A stretch of DNA of 64,000 nucleotides from Pteria penguin (lineage: Eukaryota; Mollusca; Bivalvia; Pterioida; Pteriidae), in NCBI GenBank assembly GCA_035048485.1, contig CM068586.1:50246433-50310432 (forward strand). The letters run 5' to 3'. Made by a program: the position numbers and the translations under genes. The notes below the pieces were generated by a model. It was not told the DNA's origin. It ran no database searches and was given only the letters and a program-made list of their open reading frames with translations. Shown piece after piece: positions 23,955 to 35,700 of the stretch. Within the stretch, counting starts at the first letter, position 1. The number at the start of each line of letters is the position of its first letter.

Positions 23955-23956
<2 letters not shown>

Positions 23957-24044
<88 letters not shown>
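23957..24044. repeat. (TG)n(AG)n compound microsatellite
   Basis: About 22 TG units followed directly by about 20 AG units with one AAG interruption. Confidence 0.95.
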
Positions 24045-24269
24045 CATAATTTTACAAAGTGGCATTATAGCATTACAAACAATGTTATATTTGTTCGGTG
24101 TTTTGGAGATGCGCTATAACAAAATATTGTTTTGGGCTTTTATGGTGGTCAGGGGTGTCCAGACAGGAGACGTTTACTCCGGTACGTGATGTCACCTCTG
24201 ATTTTAAGGAGTTCACGAATCTCTGTTGTCCGCTTTTGTGAGCACCACAATGCCACATTATTAGTTACT

Positions 24270-24630
24270 ACCGAATTTCTCCTTCATGACAGTTGTGGCT
24301 ATCCGTACAGGAGAAGCTCCTCATCTCTGGAGACTTAGTCTTTCCTCTGACACTCAGATCTCCAACAACATCCTCCTGGACACTTTATTGTGAATAACAC
24401 ATTGCCACAGCATCACACACCGTCGATGTCCTCCTTCATGAATGGCATGATTAGCCATACAGGAGAATCCTCTTTCCTCGGACACTCAGATCTCCATCAG
24501 TATCCTCCGATATTGTACGTACCACGTGACTATCAGTTACCATTGAATTTCTTACTCATGGCTGGTGTGGCTAATCACACAAGAGACGCTTACTTGCCCG
24601 GGAGACCTAATTTCTGATACTCAGTTTCTC
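24270..24630. repeat. Degenerate tandem repeat, ~3 copies
   Basis: Three diverged blocks share CTCCTTCATGA(C/A), TGTGGCTA(A/T)(C/T)C, 'ACAGGAGA' and GACACTCAGATCTCC. They start near 24280, 24431 and 24554. They are too diverged for a firm unit length. The short frames across them are not convincing genes. Confidence 0.55.
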
Positions 24631-26115
24631 CACTATTACCCCCTAGATACGTTACTGTGAGGTGCCACATTGACATAACACTAGTCATCTTTATGTCCTT
24701 GCACTATTAATGTTCCGGCCTCTGTTGACATCAACCGATATACTCATTCGCTTAATCGAACATCACTGCATGAATGAGTATTAAAATTTTCACAGCATCT
24801 ACTGTTACCACCAGAGTACTGCATTACGAATATCCGTATCTCGATTCAGGATGCAGGTGTGAAATTGTGCAAGGTTAGGAGGGATAAAATGGCAGACAAC
24901 AACAATTACTTGCAGATTTTATCTAGGAGAAGTAAAGCGATTTTCAAATCATCAATTTTTTATCAGTGCATTCGATGACGAGTATTAGCTAGGAGTGCAA
25001 AGATATGGGTATCATGGAAAAAGGGGGGTTATCATATCATGCAGCTGGTGTATCAGCTTGCGGTTAAAATCCAGTGATATCGCTTCTTAGAGTTCATTTT
25101 CTGACTTGAGTGGCTATGACAGGTGTGTGGGACACATGCAGGTGGTGCAAGATATGTGATGTGGAACTATATGAGGAGGTGAGCCTCTGTAACATAGAGC
25201 ATAGCTTAATCATGCTATCACACTCTGATTGTAGAAAGCTCACAAAGGAAGGATCCCCCCTCCCTCTTTCAAGCTAAAAGTTGGATGAAATAAAATAAGA
25301 TGAAATAGAATGAAGCGAAATGAAATGAAATGAAATACATGTAAATAAATATATAGATAATGTCCATGAGAATCTTAAACGTAATAAATAAACGAAGTAA
25401 ACAATCAATCAATGACAAATCAAACATATAGGTGAAAAGTGATAGTAAACAGAAAAAAGGTCATAGGTAATAAATTATCAATTTATATGACCGTTTCGCA
25501 TTGTATTTTCAAACTGAAATAACAACAGTATGCTAGTACAAGCGTAGCTTTTTAAAAAACTTAGGTTGCAATCGGAATAGCATTAAATAGTCAAGCTGTT
25601 GGCCACAAAGCCAAATAGCTTTAGGCCTATGTAAATAGGAATTACAGATACCTGCTGAAAGTATTCTATATCTCTCTTTTGAAACCATCTTTTTATGCGC
25701 AGTTGTGAATTTTCCCGCTAAAATTTCTGAAGCCACGCCTTATTTTTCCTTATTAGGAAAGCAGCCGCGCCTTTTTTCCTTTTTAGGAAAGTCTCTTGGA
25801 TGTTATCGTTAATATTCGGAAATAAGTTGGTTTTTGTAGTGAGCAAACCTTTTCTTAAAAAAAAATTCATAAGATTTATTTCTAGAAATCTCAATATTTA
25901 CAGCAGAATTATGTGCTAAGATTGATTCTTAGTACTATTTTATTACCCAACACGCCACGCTAATGGAGTTTGCACATGCGCTCTAAAAGCGAATTTGCTA
26001 TCTTAGTATACAATCGGCCGAGGCCGATTGCACTTATGGTTTTCACTCATGTGTTTTTGAGTTGCCTTGTATCAGGATCTGCGCAGACCATAATACTGAT
26101 TGAGCTGCTGAATAA
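24631..26115. other. Single-copy AT-rich DNA with a small duplication
   Basis: At about 25737-25790 the motif 'TTTTTCCTTATTAGGAAAG' / 'TTTTTCCTTTTTAGGAAAG' occurs twice, each with CACGCC or CGCGCC before it. A perfect palindrome lies at 26011-26030. No gene is recognised. Confidence 0.45.
26011..26030. repeat. Perfect palindrome CAATCGGCC-GA-GGCCGATTG
   Basis: Nine-base arms separated by GA; GC-rich in an AT-rich setting. Confidence 0.7.
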
Positions 26116-26117
26116 GT

Positions 26118-26362
26118 GATGATTATTTTAAGTCTCTCCCCGATTATTTCACGTATATGATGACGTCATTAACTTGATTCGTTGTACAGAAATTTAGACC
26201 TTTGAAACGACCCACAGGAAGCAGTGAAGGATCGTTTACGTCATACATATATCATGGCCTCGGTTTTCATTGTCTCATCCGAAAGACATGACACAAGTAT
26301 GTCCATAGCGGAAGTCGAACCTGGAATCTTCCGGTCAAGAACCGGCTCAACGACCATAATAC
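26118..26362 (-). mobile_element. tRNA-derived SINE (diverged copy)
   Basis: Read on the minus strand it has a B-box-like GGTTCGACTTCC, then CTTTCGGATGAGACAATGAA, CCGAGGCCATG, a CTTCCTGTGGGTCG block, AAGGTCTAAATTTCTGTAC and finally ATACGTGAAATAATCG. These blocks appear in the same order as in the better copies at 59 and 62 kb. The A-box region is decayed. Confidence 0.75.
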
Positions 26363-26720
26363 GAATATAAGTAACCGCCTAGCGTGGCATAATACGCTCG
26401 TCGTGTAGTTTGAAGTGATAAAATTTGAAACATAATTAATGTATCAAGGAAAGATGCAGGGCAAGTTTGAATATGGGTGTAGTACGGTTATTTTTGACAG
26501 AGTTATTGCCCTTGAACCAAAACCCTGTGAAATATTATGGGAATCCATGAAGGCAATAAGAAGCTATGACAAAGAGAAGAATTTAATCCCCTCCTGCTTT
26601 TTTCTTCCATGTCAAAAATGTAAGAGTACTAGAAATTTAATGTGTCGGTGCGACACAGTTGCCCCCGCTGGCAGCTAAGGTGGTGGAATATAATTGCCAG
26701 AGAACTAATAATTGAAAATT
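26363..26720. other. Single-copy stretch with a 79-codon open frame
   Basis: The + strand frame at 26439-26678 contains a cysteine-rich end (CFFLPCQKCKS...CRC), but I recognise no domain and see no splice or promoter context. It could be an unrecognised exon or chance. Confidence 0.2.
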
Positions 26721-26724
26721 TAAA

Positions 26725-27935
26725 AAAAAAAATCTAATGTTCAAGGACAATAACTCTGTCAAAAATTACAGGAACACATCGAACCTGACCTGTATCTTCT
26801 TTTGATACCTCTATACACAATATCAATGTGCTCCATCAAACCTTCAAAGAGAAAATGAGCGGAATCTGTTATTTTAAGAAATGTTCAAGGGCAATAACTC
26901 TATCAGAAATGACCGGACCACGCCTATATTCGAACAAGACCCGCATTTTCCCTTGATACATCTATATATCCAATATTAATTTAATCCATCAAACCTTCAA
27001 AGAGAAAATGAGCGGAATCTGTTATTTTAAGAAATGTTCAAGGGCAATAACTCTATCAGAAATGACCGGACCACGCCTATATTCGAACAAGACCCGCATT
27101 TTCCCTTGATACATCTATATATCCAATATTAATTTAATCCATCAAACCTTCAAAGAGAAAATGAGCGGAATCTGTTATTTTAAGAAATGTTCAAGGGCAA
27201 TAACTCTATCAGAAATGACCGGACCACGCCTATATTCGAACAAGACCCGCATTTTCCCTTGATACATCTATATATCCAATATTAATTTAATCCATCAAAC
27301 CTTCAAAGAGAAAATGAGCGGAATCTGTTATTTTAAGAAATGTTCAAGGGCAATAACTCTATCAGAAATGACCGGACCACGCCTATATTCGAACAAGACC
27401 CGCATTTTCCCTTGATACATCTATATATCCAATATTAATTTAATCCATCAAACCTTCAAAGAGAAAATGAGCGGAATCTGTTATTTTAAGAAATGTTCAA
27501 GGGCAATAACTCTATCAGAAATGACCGGACCACGCCTATATTCGAACAAGACCCGCATTTTCCCTTGATACATCTATATATCCAATATTAATTTAATCCA
27601 TCAAACCTTCAAAGAGAAAATGAGCGGAATCTGTTATTTTTAAGAAATGTTCAAGGGCAATAACTCTATCAGAAATGACCGGACCACACCTATATTCGAA
27701 CAAGACCCGCATTTTCCCTTGATACATCTATATATCCAATATTAATTTAATCCATCAAACCTTCAAAGAGAAAATGGGCGGAAATTGTAATTTTTAAGAA
27801 ATTTTCTATGTTCAAGGGCAATAACTGTTAAAAATAATCGTACCACACCTGCATCTGTCCTTGATACATCTGTATACCCAATATCAATCTAATCCATCAC
27901 ACCTTCAAAGAGGACATGAGCGGAAACTGAATGAT
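26725..27935. repeat. 153-bp tandem array, ~8 copies
   Basis: The copies start at TTCAAGGGCAATAACTCTAT and include GAAATGACCGGACCACGCC, GACCCGCATTTTCCCTTGAT, CCAATATTAATTTAATCCAT and CTTCAAAGAGAAAATGAGCG. Five central copies (26878 to about 27640) are essentially identical at exactly 153-bp spacing. The first (26730-26877) and last two (from ~27643 and ~27796) are progressively diverged. AAGGGCAATAACTCT is, to my memory, a common mollusc repeat motif. Confidence 0.95.
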
Positions 27936-27965
27936 GACGGAATGACGGAACAGGGTAGCACTATC

Positions 27966-27994
27966 TGCTCCCGGCCATTTCATGGCGGGGGCAT
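27966..27994. repeat. Terminal palindrome of a dispersed element
   Basis: TGCTCCCGGCCAT-TT-CATGGCGGGGGCA forms a stem with two mismatches. Similar 'TGCCCCCGGCCAT..ATGGCGGGGGCATA' ends follow 'AAGGGCAATAACTC' repeats in mollusc DNA, from memory. This suggests the 153-bp array lies inside one mobile element ending here. The other end was not found. Confidence 0.5.
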
Positions 27995-28386
27995 AAACAA
28001 TCTGTGTACCGACAAAGGGAATATTTCAAAATCGAAAGGCACCTTTTTTATTTTATCCGAGTATTCGGTTTTATGAAAATCCATTTACGCTTGCTGTATC
28101 GTCCCCAATCGTAACAACTCGTCCATTTCCGTACGCAAATACGACTCGTACGTACTACGCAGTCAGCCATTGGGACTACTTCCAGTTGTTATATAACTCA
28201 CATGGCCATGATCAGCATGCCTGTCATAAGCAACTATGTCCATTGCCTGTTTTTGTCTATATTTGTTTTTCTCTGAATGGGTGAACTAGTATGATTTTTC
28301 ATGGCGGAGTCTACGCGCGTGCACTGGTTAAATGTCACTTCGAGTTTCCTCTGATTCGTTTCAAGTGCTCTAACATTTAAAAAAAA

Positions 28387-28755
28387 TTGAAATTCGCTAG
28401 GATTACTGAATTGCCGTTACGATTGTATAATATTAATCAAAACGGGTGTTACATTTCATACGGAACTTCTCATATCCTAAATTACAAAAACAATCCTCTG
28501 AACTTTTTATCGCCTCATTTCGCAGTGTGCTCCTACGAGGAAAGCCGAAGAATTGAAGCGATTTGGTATATATCGCTGCGCCGTGGGGCTTCCGAGTCTA
28601 TTTTTGTAAAAAATATAAATGGCGACGGTGTTCCGATTGCTATCGTCCCATTAAGTAGACTAACTCCCATAACTTCTTACGTAACGACAAGACGGACTTT
28701 TAAAAATCAAAATCATAAGGAATCTTCCTCTATGTTATTTAAGCATTCTGTATAA
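28387..28755 (+). other. Open frame of ~120 codons in a likely dispersed repeat
   Basis: The frame has no in-frame ATG at its start and no domain I recognise. Its last part (AGTTTCATGAAAA.., GACGTTTACTAAA.TTATTGC) continues directly into the GACGGACAGACGAACAGACA tract at 28807-28830 and ACACGTCCCGCC at 28846, which look like the end of a common mollusc repeat. I treat it as part of that repeat and not as a gene. Confidence 0.3.
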
Positions 28756-28759
28756 GTTT

Positions 28760-28870
28760 CATGAAAACCCAGTGACGTTTACTAAAATTATTGCATCCCA
28801 TAGCGGACGGACAGACGAACAGACAGACGACATCACCTTACCATAACACGTCCCGCCTATGACGTTATCT
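28760..28870. repeat. 3' part of a dispersed repeat (GGACGGACAGACGA end)
   Basis: Carries the purine-rich (GACA)-like tract followed by CATAACACGTCCCGCC, resembling ends of repeats typical of bivalve genomes. Borders are not resolved. Confidence 0.45.
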
Positions 28871-30284
28871 TCTAAGGACGCAATAATTTTGAGTTCAGAA
28901 CACAATGTGACATTCAAAGATTGACAGAAGGATGACAATTTACACTTTCATAATTTTCAGCGAACTCTAACAGGAATTTACCGATTTATCGATAAAATAA
29001 TAAACGATATCGGGTTAACACACCCTGAAGTCGGGTGCATTTTATCCTCATTGATACATGCAAAGCACACCTGTTAATTTGCATTGAATCGTAGCCAGTC
29101 GGAAAATGATTTGATTTTACTGAAATTTCAGATCTTAATATGGTAAATGAGTTATAGATATTGTTCATGTTTCCTTTGATTCAACACAGAACGATGGATA
29201 ATATGATCCACTAAGCTAACATTCGTGTCCAATTCACAATGTCGGGGTCGAAGTGACAGAAAAGTTATAGTCGATAAATATTAACCGCCTTACCCTCTGG
29301 CATTGCCTTGCTACTAAGTACGCTTGCAAGCTCAAACATACACATTATACAATCTTGAACAAAATGCGAGAAAAAAATATAACAAAGCTTTCAGATTCCA
29401 TGCAGACTTCACCAGGTGTTGAAATCGAAACCGGGATGATGGCAAAATTTTATTATCTGACTGTGATGATGTAATTTTGTAAATAATTTCAGAACAAACG
29501 ATTACCTCCCTCGTGAATAATTCTCTTCTTAGAGGATTTTTGTCTCTTCTTTTTAGGTAATTTTAGAAATTATTGTGCCTTATAAACTATTCTAGACTGC
29601 CAATGTTTAGACCTTGAACACTGGTTTTTTTTTCTGGCGAAAGGAGCATCTAATGCCCGCTTTACATATGTTGATAATGATGATCTTATATTATCAATTT
29701 CTGCTTCCGGTAGCTTAATCTCGCGGAAAAAATTGTGAACGTGGCTTGTATCGTAATAAAGCCCTTTGCAAATGGCAAGTCACCATTATAAGATAAACTA
29801 TAGGTAGCCACCCGAGGATATTATGTCTCCCGAAGATGTCCGAAGTGAGGTTCTCGCAAAATTGCTTTCCGAAGATATCCGAAGTGAGATTATCGCAAAA
29901 TTAGATTTCACGAAGATGTCCGAAATGAGATTCCCGCAAACATAAAGACACGCGAAAAATGTGTTAAACAGTAGTTATCTCAAAATTTGTTGTAATAAAA
30001 TTTTGTTAATTATAAAAGTAATAGGGATGATCTCCCTGATGTAAAGCTCTGTCCTTAGATGGTTTGTTTCAGCTATTATTATTAGGTCACTCTGGAAATC
30101 GGTTTGGCCTACAGTTTTGCGAGATTCATCAAAGAGTTAAAAATGCGCATCTTGTGCACAGAATGCATGGATATCGATATACACATGTTTGTTCTTGTAG
30201 CACCATAACTTTAAACTTCCTTCTCTGAAAAGAATTTCCTCGACTGGTATATAATTCTTTATCTATTATACAGAAAATAGCAGA
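28871..30284. other. Single-copy AT-rich DNA with one small repeat
   Basis: Apart from the triple repeat at 29829-29941 nothing is supported. No gene is recognised. Confidence 0.5.
29829..29941. repeat. ~40-43-bp tandem repeat, 3 copies
   Basis: CCGAAGATGTCCGAAGTGAG followed by GTTCTCGCAAAATT occurs three times, the last copy diverged (CCGAAATGAGATTCCCGC). Confidence 0.8.
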
Positions 30285-30287
30285 GTC

Positions 30288-30830
30288 CAATCGAACCGGT
30301 GCTAGGTTCATGGCCCAGAGGTCCGGGGTGCGATTTCCGCTCGTGGCCCGTCGATGTCCTTTCTTTCGGATGAGGCGGTGAAAGCCAAGGTCATAGTATA
30401 AATACATGTCGTCATCATATAAATACATGACGTCATCATATAAATACATGTCGTCATCATATGACGTCATCATATAAATACATGTCGTCATCATATGACG
30501 TCATCATATAAGTACATGTCGTCATCAGATGTCGTCATCATATAAGTACATGTCGTCATCATATAAATACATGTCGTCATCATATAAGTACATGTCTTCA
30601 TCATGTATATACAAAGATCTTGGTGTGACGTAAAACATGAATAAACAAAAAAACCTACAAAAGATATGCTGAGAGAAAATCAAGCAAACAACACAACACC
30701 CCCCCCCCCGAAAAAAAAAAAAAAACAAGACAAAACAAAACAAAACAAAAAACAAAAAAAAAAAAAAAAAAACAGAAACAAAAAACAAAACAAAAAAACC
30801 CCAACCAACCAAACAAACCAAAAACAATAA
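30288..30830 (+). mobile_element. SINE with internal minisatellite and long A/C-rich tail
   Basis: The head has a decayed B box (GGGTGCGATTTCCGCTC) then CTTTCGGATGAGGCGGTGAA, as in other SINE copies here. The 3' end, TTGGTGTGACGTAAAACATG then AATAAACAAA, also matches the family. Between them the middle of the SINE is replaced by about 215 bp of tandem ACATGTCGTCATCATATAA units (30395-30605). The tail continues as CAAAA and A runs to about 30830, longer than in other copies. Confidence 0.75.
30395..30605. repeat. ~21/34-bp minisatellite with CRE sites
   Basis: Units of TACATGTCGTCATCATATAA repeat about ten times. Some units are joined to ATGACGTCATCATATAA, giving a 34-bp step. Perfect palindromic CRE sites TGACGTCA occur at 30428, 30462 and 30496, spaced exactly 34 bp. 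Confidence 0.9.
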
Positions 30831-32738
30831 ACAAAAAACCCTGAATAATGAGCAGGTATGTCTACATATTAGGACTGGCTGTAAGTACATCTGTTACCAC
30901 CATTATGCCAGGTTTTGTTTCAACCGACTTTAACCGTTCGCTCGATACAATGTTTCACCCTGGGGTCACTAATGAGGGTGTATTATCCAAGACGTGCATG
31001 GTTGTTCCATATTGTAAATTCTACCATAATTTCAATGCAGTATTCTCTAAAACAAAGTGCCAGCTCAGATTGATATGGCGATTTCAATAGCAAGAACTGA
31101 TAGCTACATTTCTTGTTAAGTTCTAATTTTTTATCATGCAATTTGCAATTAATCTTTTCAACTATGGACAACTGTTTTCTACCATTTGGCTCATATTACA
31201 TATGCGAATCCAGAGGGTTGGACCGTAGGTCTGAACCCACCTTTAAATTCGGCAATAATGTATTTTCTTCTTATTTTTAGTTGTGAAATAAGTAATTTTA
31301 CACCAGAATTACACATGGTTGGACCCCCTCTCGATAAATTCGTCTGGGGAAAATTTCTTGATCCTGTATTTAAATAGCTTTTTGAATGCTGTTAAGGAGT
31401 TATTACCCATAGTCTGTATATGAGGGTTCGTATTGTAAATTCTATCAGATTATAACGATTCTCTCTGACGGAAAGCCTCTTTACACCCTGATTTCTGTAG
31501 GAATGTAGTTTTTTTTTTAAACTTGGTTAGGAGAATTCGATAAGAGTGAATGACATTTCTCGTTAAAATAATGGAATCTCTCTCCACTCGCGCATCTCAC
31601 GTGCTTCCGATATTTTGTTTTATGACACAAATGAAGAAACACAATGTGAACATGGACCACACTACATGACTGATTTTAATCATTCTATGGAAATGATTTC
31701 ATTATAAACATATAACGTAATTAAGTGTATTGTGGCCCTCTTTGTTTCACTTCCTCAACAGAGACGATTAGAGACAGATTATTCCAGATTATATGGGACA
31801 GTCATGCAAGTGATTCGATCGTAAAGCGCTGGGTCTCTATTCCTTTGTACGATGGGGAAAATTTCCCCATTTCCTCCCTGTAATAATAGTTTCTTGTTTT
31901 AGATGTTTTCGTTCGAAACAAATAAAATTTGTGGAATTGGAATTACAAATTATTTTCCGGAATAAAATTTGTAACTATGACATAAATACTGGGACCTAAA
32001 AGTGACGTTTTGCTTTGAAAATAGAAAAATTCTCGCAAATCTCGCAAAAACAAAGCGTTCGCGAATGAAAAAAACCTTTAGAGAAGTATTACAGAGATAT
32101 TCAAAGACGAATAGAGTTGTGATTACTTCACGTTCGTGTAAGAGAATGAAAAATGATCGAATGTCTTGTTTCCATAATATCAATAAATCATTTGTTTCGA
32201 AAATATTTCTCTTATTTTCTTGATCAATTGTAAGGTCACGGTCCAAAACATAAAAGGATTCCGTTAGAATTCCTTCCAAAGACAGAGTCGAAGGGAATTG
32301 AAAAGGAAACTTGTTTTTACTTCCATTTCAATTTGTCAATCGCTTGTTAATTCTTCCAAATCAGAAAATTCAATAAAAAGTCTGTAGCATCGAGTGATTT
32401 TTTTTTATTTTTGGGGAATGGGAATTTCACTTAATTTGGAATTTACCATAATCTGAAAATAGAAATGAATGAAATAGTTAACTCAGTCTCACACTCCCTA
32501 ACACCCTTACCCCTACCCCCCTCCTCCCCAAGTCATGTTTATCATTCAATGGTAAAGTGAAATTTTGCTTTTCTTTTTAGAAATATACACTTTATATATA
32601 GAATACACTTGGTAAAGGAACTTCTTTCTAGTTTTTTAGCTTCGTGAGGACTTATTCTAGTTTATAACTCTCACGAATAAAACCAAACTTATGAGTACGA
32701 ATTTCTTTCCCCTGTTACATGAAAAAGACTCTTCTTGA
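30831..32738. other. AT-rich DNA, no gene recognised
   Basis: Includes the dispersed repeat copy at 31197-31372. The frames near 31950-32279 (minus) and 32002-32223 (plus) overlap on opposite strands and show no domain. Nothing else is supported. Confidence 0.5.
31197..31372 (+). repeat. Dispersed repeat, copy 2
   Basis: Matches 2205-2345 in order: CAGAGGGTTGGACC, GTCTGAACCCACCTTTAAAT, TCGGC, ATGTAT TTTCTTC, TTACACCAGAATTACAC and GGACCCCCTCTC. A minus-strand relative of the last block (GAGAGGGGGTCCAA) occurs near 3269. Confidence 0.6.
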
Positions 32739-32744
32739 ATGCCT

Positions 32745-35700
32745 AGCTATGTATCTAGATGGTTGTCTGGCTTTTCCCTTAAGATCACCTCCCTCATGCT
32801 TAGCTCTGTCTCTAGATGGTTGGCTGGTGTTTTCTATAAGATCACCTCCCTCATGCTTAGCTCTGTCTCTAGATGGTTTGCTGGCTCTATATATAATATC
32901 ACTTCCCTCATGCTTAGCTCTGTCTCTAGATGGTTGGCTGGCTCTATATATAATATCACCTCCCTCATGCTTAGCTCTGTCTCTAAATGGTTGGCTGGTG
33001 TTTTCTATAAGATCACCTCCCTCATGCTTAGCTCTGTCTCTAAATGGTTGGCTGGCTCTATAAATAATATCACTTCCCTCATGCTTAGCTCTGTCTCTAG
33101 ATGGTTGGCTGGCTCTATATATAATATCACCTCCCTCATGCTTAGCTCTGTCTCTAGATGGTTGGCTGGCTCTATATATAATATCACCTCCCTCATGCTT
33201 AGCTCTGTCTCTAAATGGTTGGCTGGTGTTTTCTATAAGATCACCTCCCTCATGCTTAGCTCTGTCTCTAGATGGTTGGCTGGTGTTTTCTATAAGATCA
33301 CCTCCCTCATGCTTAGCTCTGTCTCTAGATGGTTGGATGGTGTTTTCTATAAGATCACCTCCCTCATGCTTAGCTCTGTCTCTAAATGGTTGGCTGGTGT
33401 TTTCTATAAGATCATCTCCCTCATCCTTAGCTCTGTCTCTAGATGGTTGGCTGGTGTTTTCTATAAGATCACCTCCCTCATGCTTAGCTCTGTCTCTAGA
33501 TGGTTGGCTGGCTCTATATATAATAATACCTCCCTTATGCTTAGCTCTGTCTCTATATGGTTGGCTAGCTCTATATATAATATCACCTCCCTCATGCTTA
33601 GCTCTGTCTCTAAATGGTTGGCTGGCGTTTTCTATAAGATCACCTCCCTCATGCTTAGCTCTGTCTCTAGATGGTTGTCTGGCGTTTTCTATAAGATCAC
33701 TTCCCTCATGCTTAGCTCTGTCTCTAGATGGTTGGCTGGCTCTATATATAATATCACCTCCCTCATGCTTAGCTCTGTCTCTAGATGGTTGGCTGGTGTT
33801 TTCTTTAAGATCACCTCCTTCATGCTTAGCTCTGTCTCTAGATGGTTGGCTGGCGTTTTCTATAAGATCACCTCCCTCATGCTTAGCTCTGTCTCTAGAT
33901 GGTTGGCTGGCTCTATATATAATATCACCTCCCCCATGCTTAGCTCTGTCTCTATATGGTTGGCTGGCTCTATATATAATATCACCTCCCTCATGCTTAG
34001 CTCTGTCTCTAGATGGTTGGCTGGTGTTTTCTATAAGATCACCTCCCTCATGCTTAGCTCTGTCTCTAGATGGTTGGCTGGCTCTATATATAATATCACC
34101 TCCCTCATGCTTAGCTCTGTCTCTAGATGGTTGGCTGGCTTTTTCTATAAGATCATCTTCCTCATGCTTAGCTCTGTCTCTAGATAGTTGGCTGGTGTTT
34201 TCTATAAGACCATCTCCCTCATGCTTAGCTCTGTCTCTAGATGGTTGGCTGGCGTTTTCTATAAGATCACCTCCCTCAGGCTTAGCTCTGTCTCCAGATG
34301 GTTGGCTGGTGTTTTCTATAAGATTACCTCCCTCATGCTTAGCTCTGTCTCTAGATGGTTGGCTGGTGTTTTCTATAAGATCATCTCCCTCATGCTTAGC
34401 TCTGTCTCTAGATGGTTGGCTGGCGTTTTCTATAAGATCAATTCCCTCATGCTTAGCTCTGTCTTTAGATGGTTGGCTGGTGTTTTCTATAAGATCATCT
34501 CCCTCATGCTTAGCTCTGTCTGTAGATGGTTGACTGGCTTTTTCTATAATATCACCTCCCTCATGCTTAGCTCTGTCTCTAGATGGTTGGCTGGCTCTAT
34601 ATATAAGATCACCTCCCTCATGCTTAGCTCTGTCTCTAGATGGTTGGCTGGCGTTTTCTATAAGATCACCTCCCTCATGCTTAGCTCTGTCTCTAGATGG
34701 TTGACTGGCTTTTTCTATAAGATCATCTCCCTCATGCTTAGCTCTGTCTCTCGATGGTTGGCTGGTGTTTTCTATAAGATCATCTCCCTCATCCTTAGCT
34801 CTGTCTCTAGATGGTTGGCTGGCGTTTTCTATAAGATCACCTCCCTCAGGCTTAGCTCTGTCTCTAGATGGTTGGCTGGTGTTTTCTATAAGATCATCTC
34901 CCTCATGCTTAGCTCTGTCTCTGGATGGTTGACTGGCTTTTTCTATAAGATCATCTCCCTCAGGCTTAGCTCTGTCTCTAGATGGTTGGCTGGTGTTTTC
35001 TATAAGATCATCTCCCTCATGCTTAGCTCAGTCTCTAGATGGTTAACTGGTGTTTTCTATAAGATTACCTCCCTCATGCTTAGCTCTGTCTCTAGATGGT
35101 TGGCTGGTGTTTTCTGTAAGATCATCTCCCTCATGCTTAGCGCTGTCTCTAGATGATTGGCTGCCGTTTTCTATAAGATCACTTCCCTCATGCTTAGTTC
35201 TGTCTCTAGATGGTTGGCTGGTGTTTTCTATAAGATCATCTCCCTCATGCTTAGCTCTGTCTCTAGATGGTTGACTGGCTTTTTCTATAAGATCATCTCC
35301 CTCATGCTTAGCTCTGTCTCTGGATGGTTGGCTGGTGTTTTCTATAAGATCATCTCCCTCATGCTTAGCTCAGTCTCTAGATGGTTGGCTGGTGTTTTCT
35401 ATAAGATTACCTCCCTCATGCTTAGCTCTGTCTCTAGATGGTTGACTAGCTTTTTCTATAATATCACCTCCCTCATGCTTAGCTCTGTCTCTAGATGGTT
35501 GGCTGGTGTTTTCTATAAGATCATCTCCCTCATGCTTAGCTCAGTCTCTAGATGGTTGGTTGGCGTTTTCTATAAGATCACCTCCCTCAGGCTTAGCTCT
35601 GTCTCTAGATGGTTGGCTGGTGTTTTCTATAAGATCATCTCCCTCATGCTTAGCTCTGTCTCTAGATGGTTGACTGGCTTTTTCTATAAGATCATCTCCC

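Noticed and set aside
28387..28755. Novel protein of ~122 residues
   Set aside because: No ATG at the start, no domain, and it runs into a repeat with mollusc-type ends.
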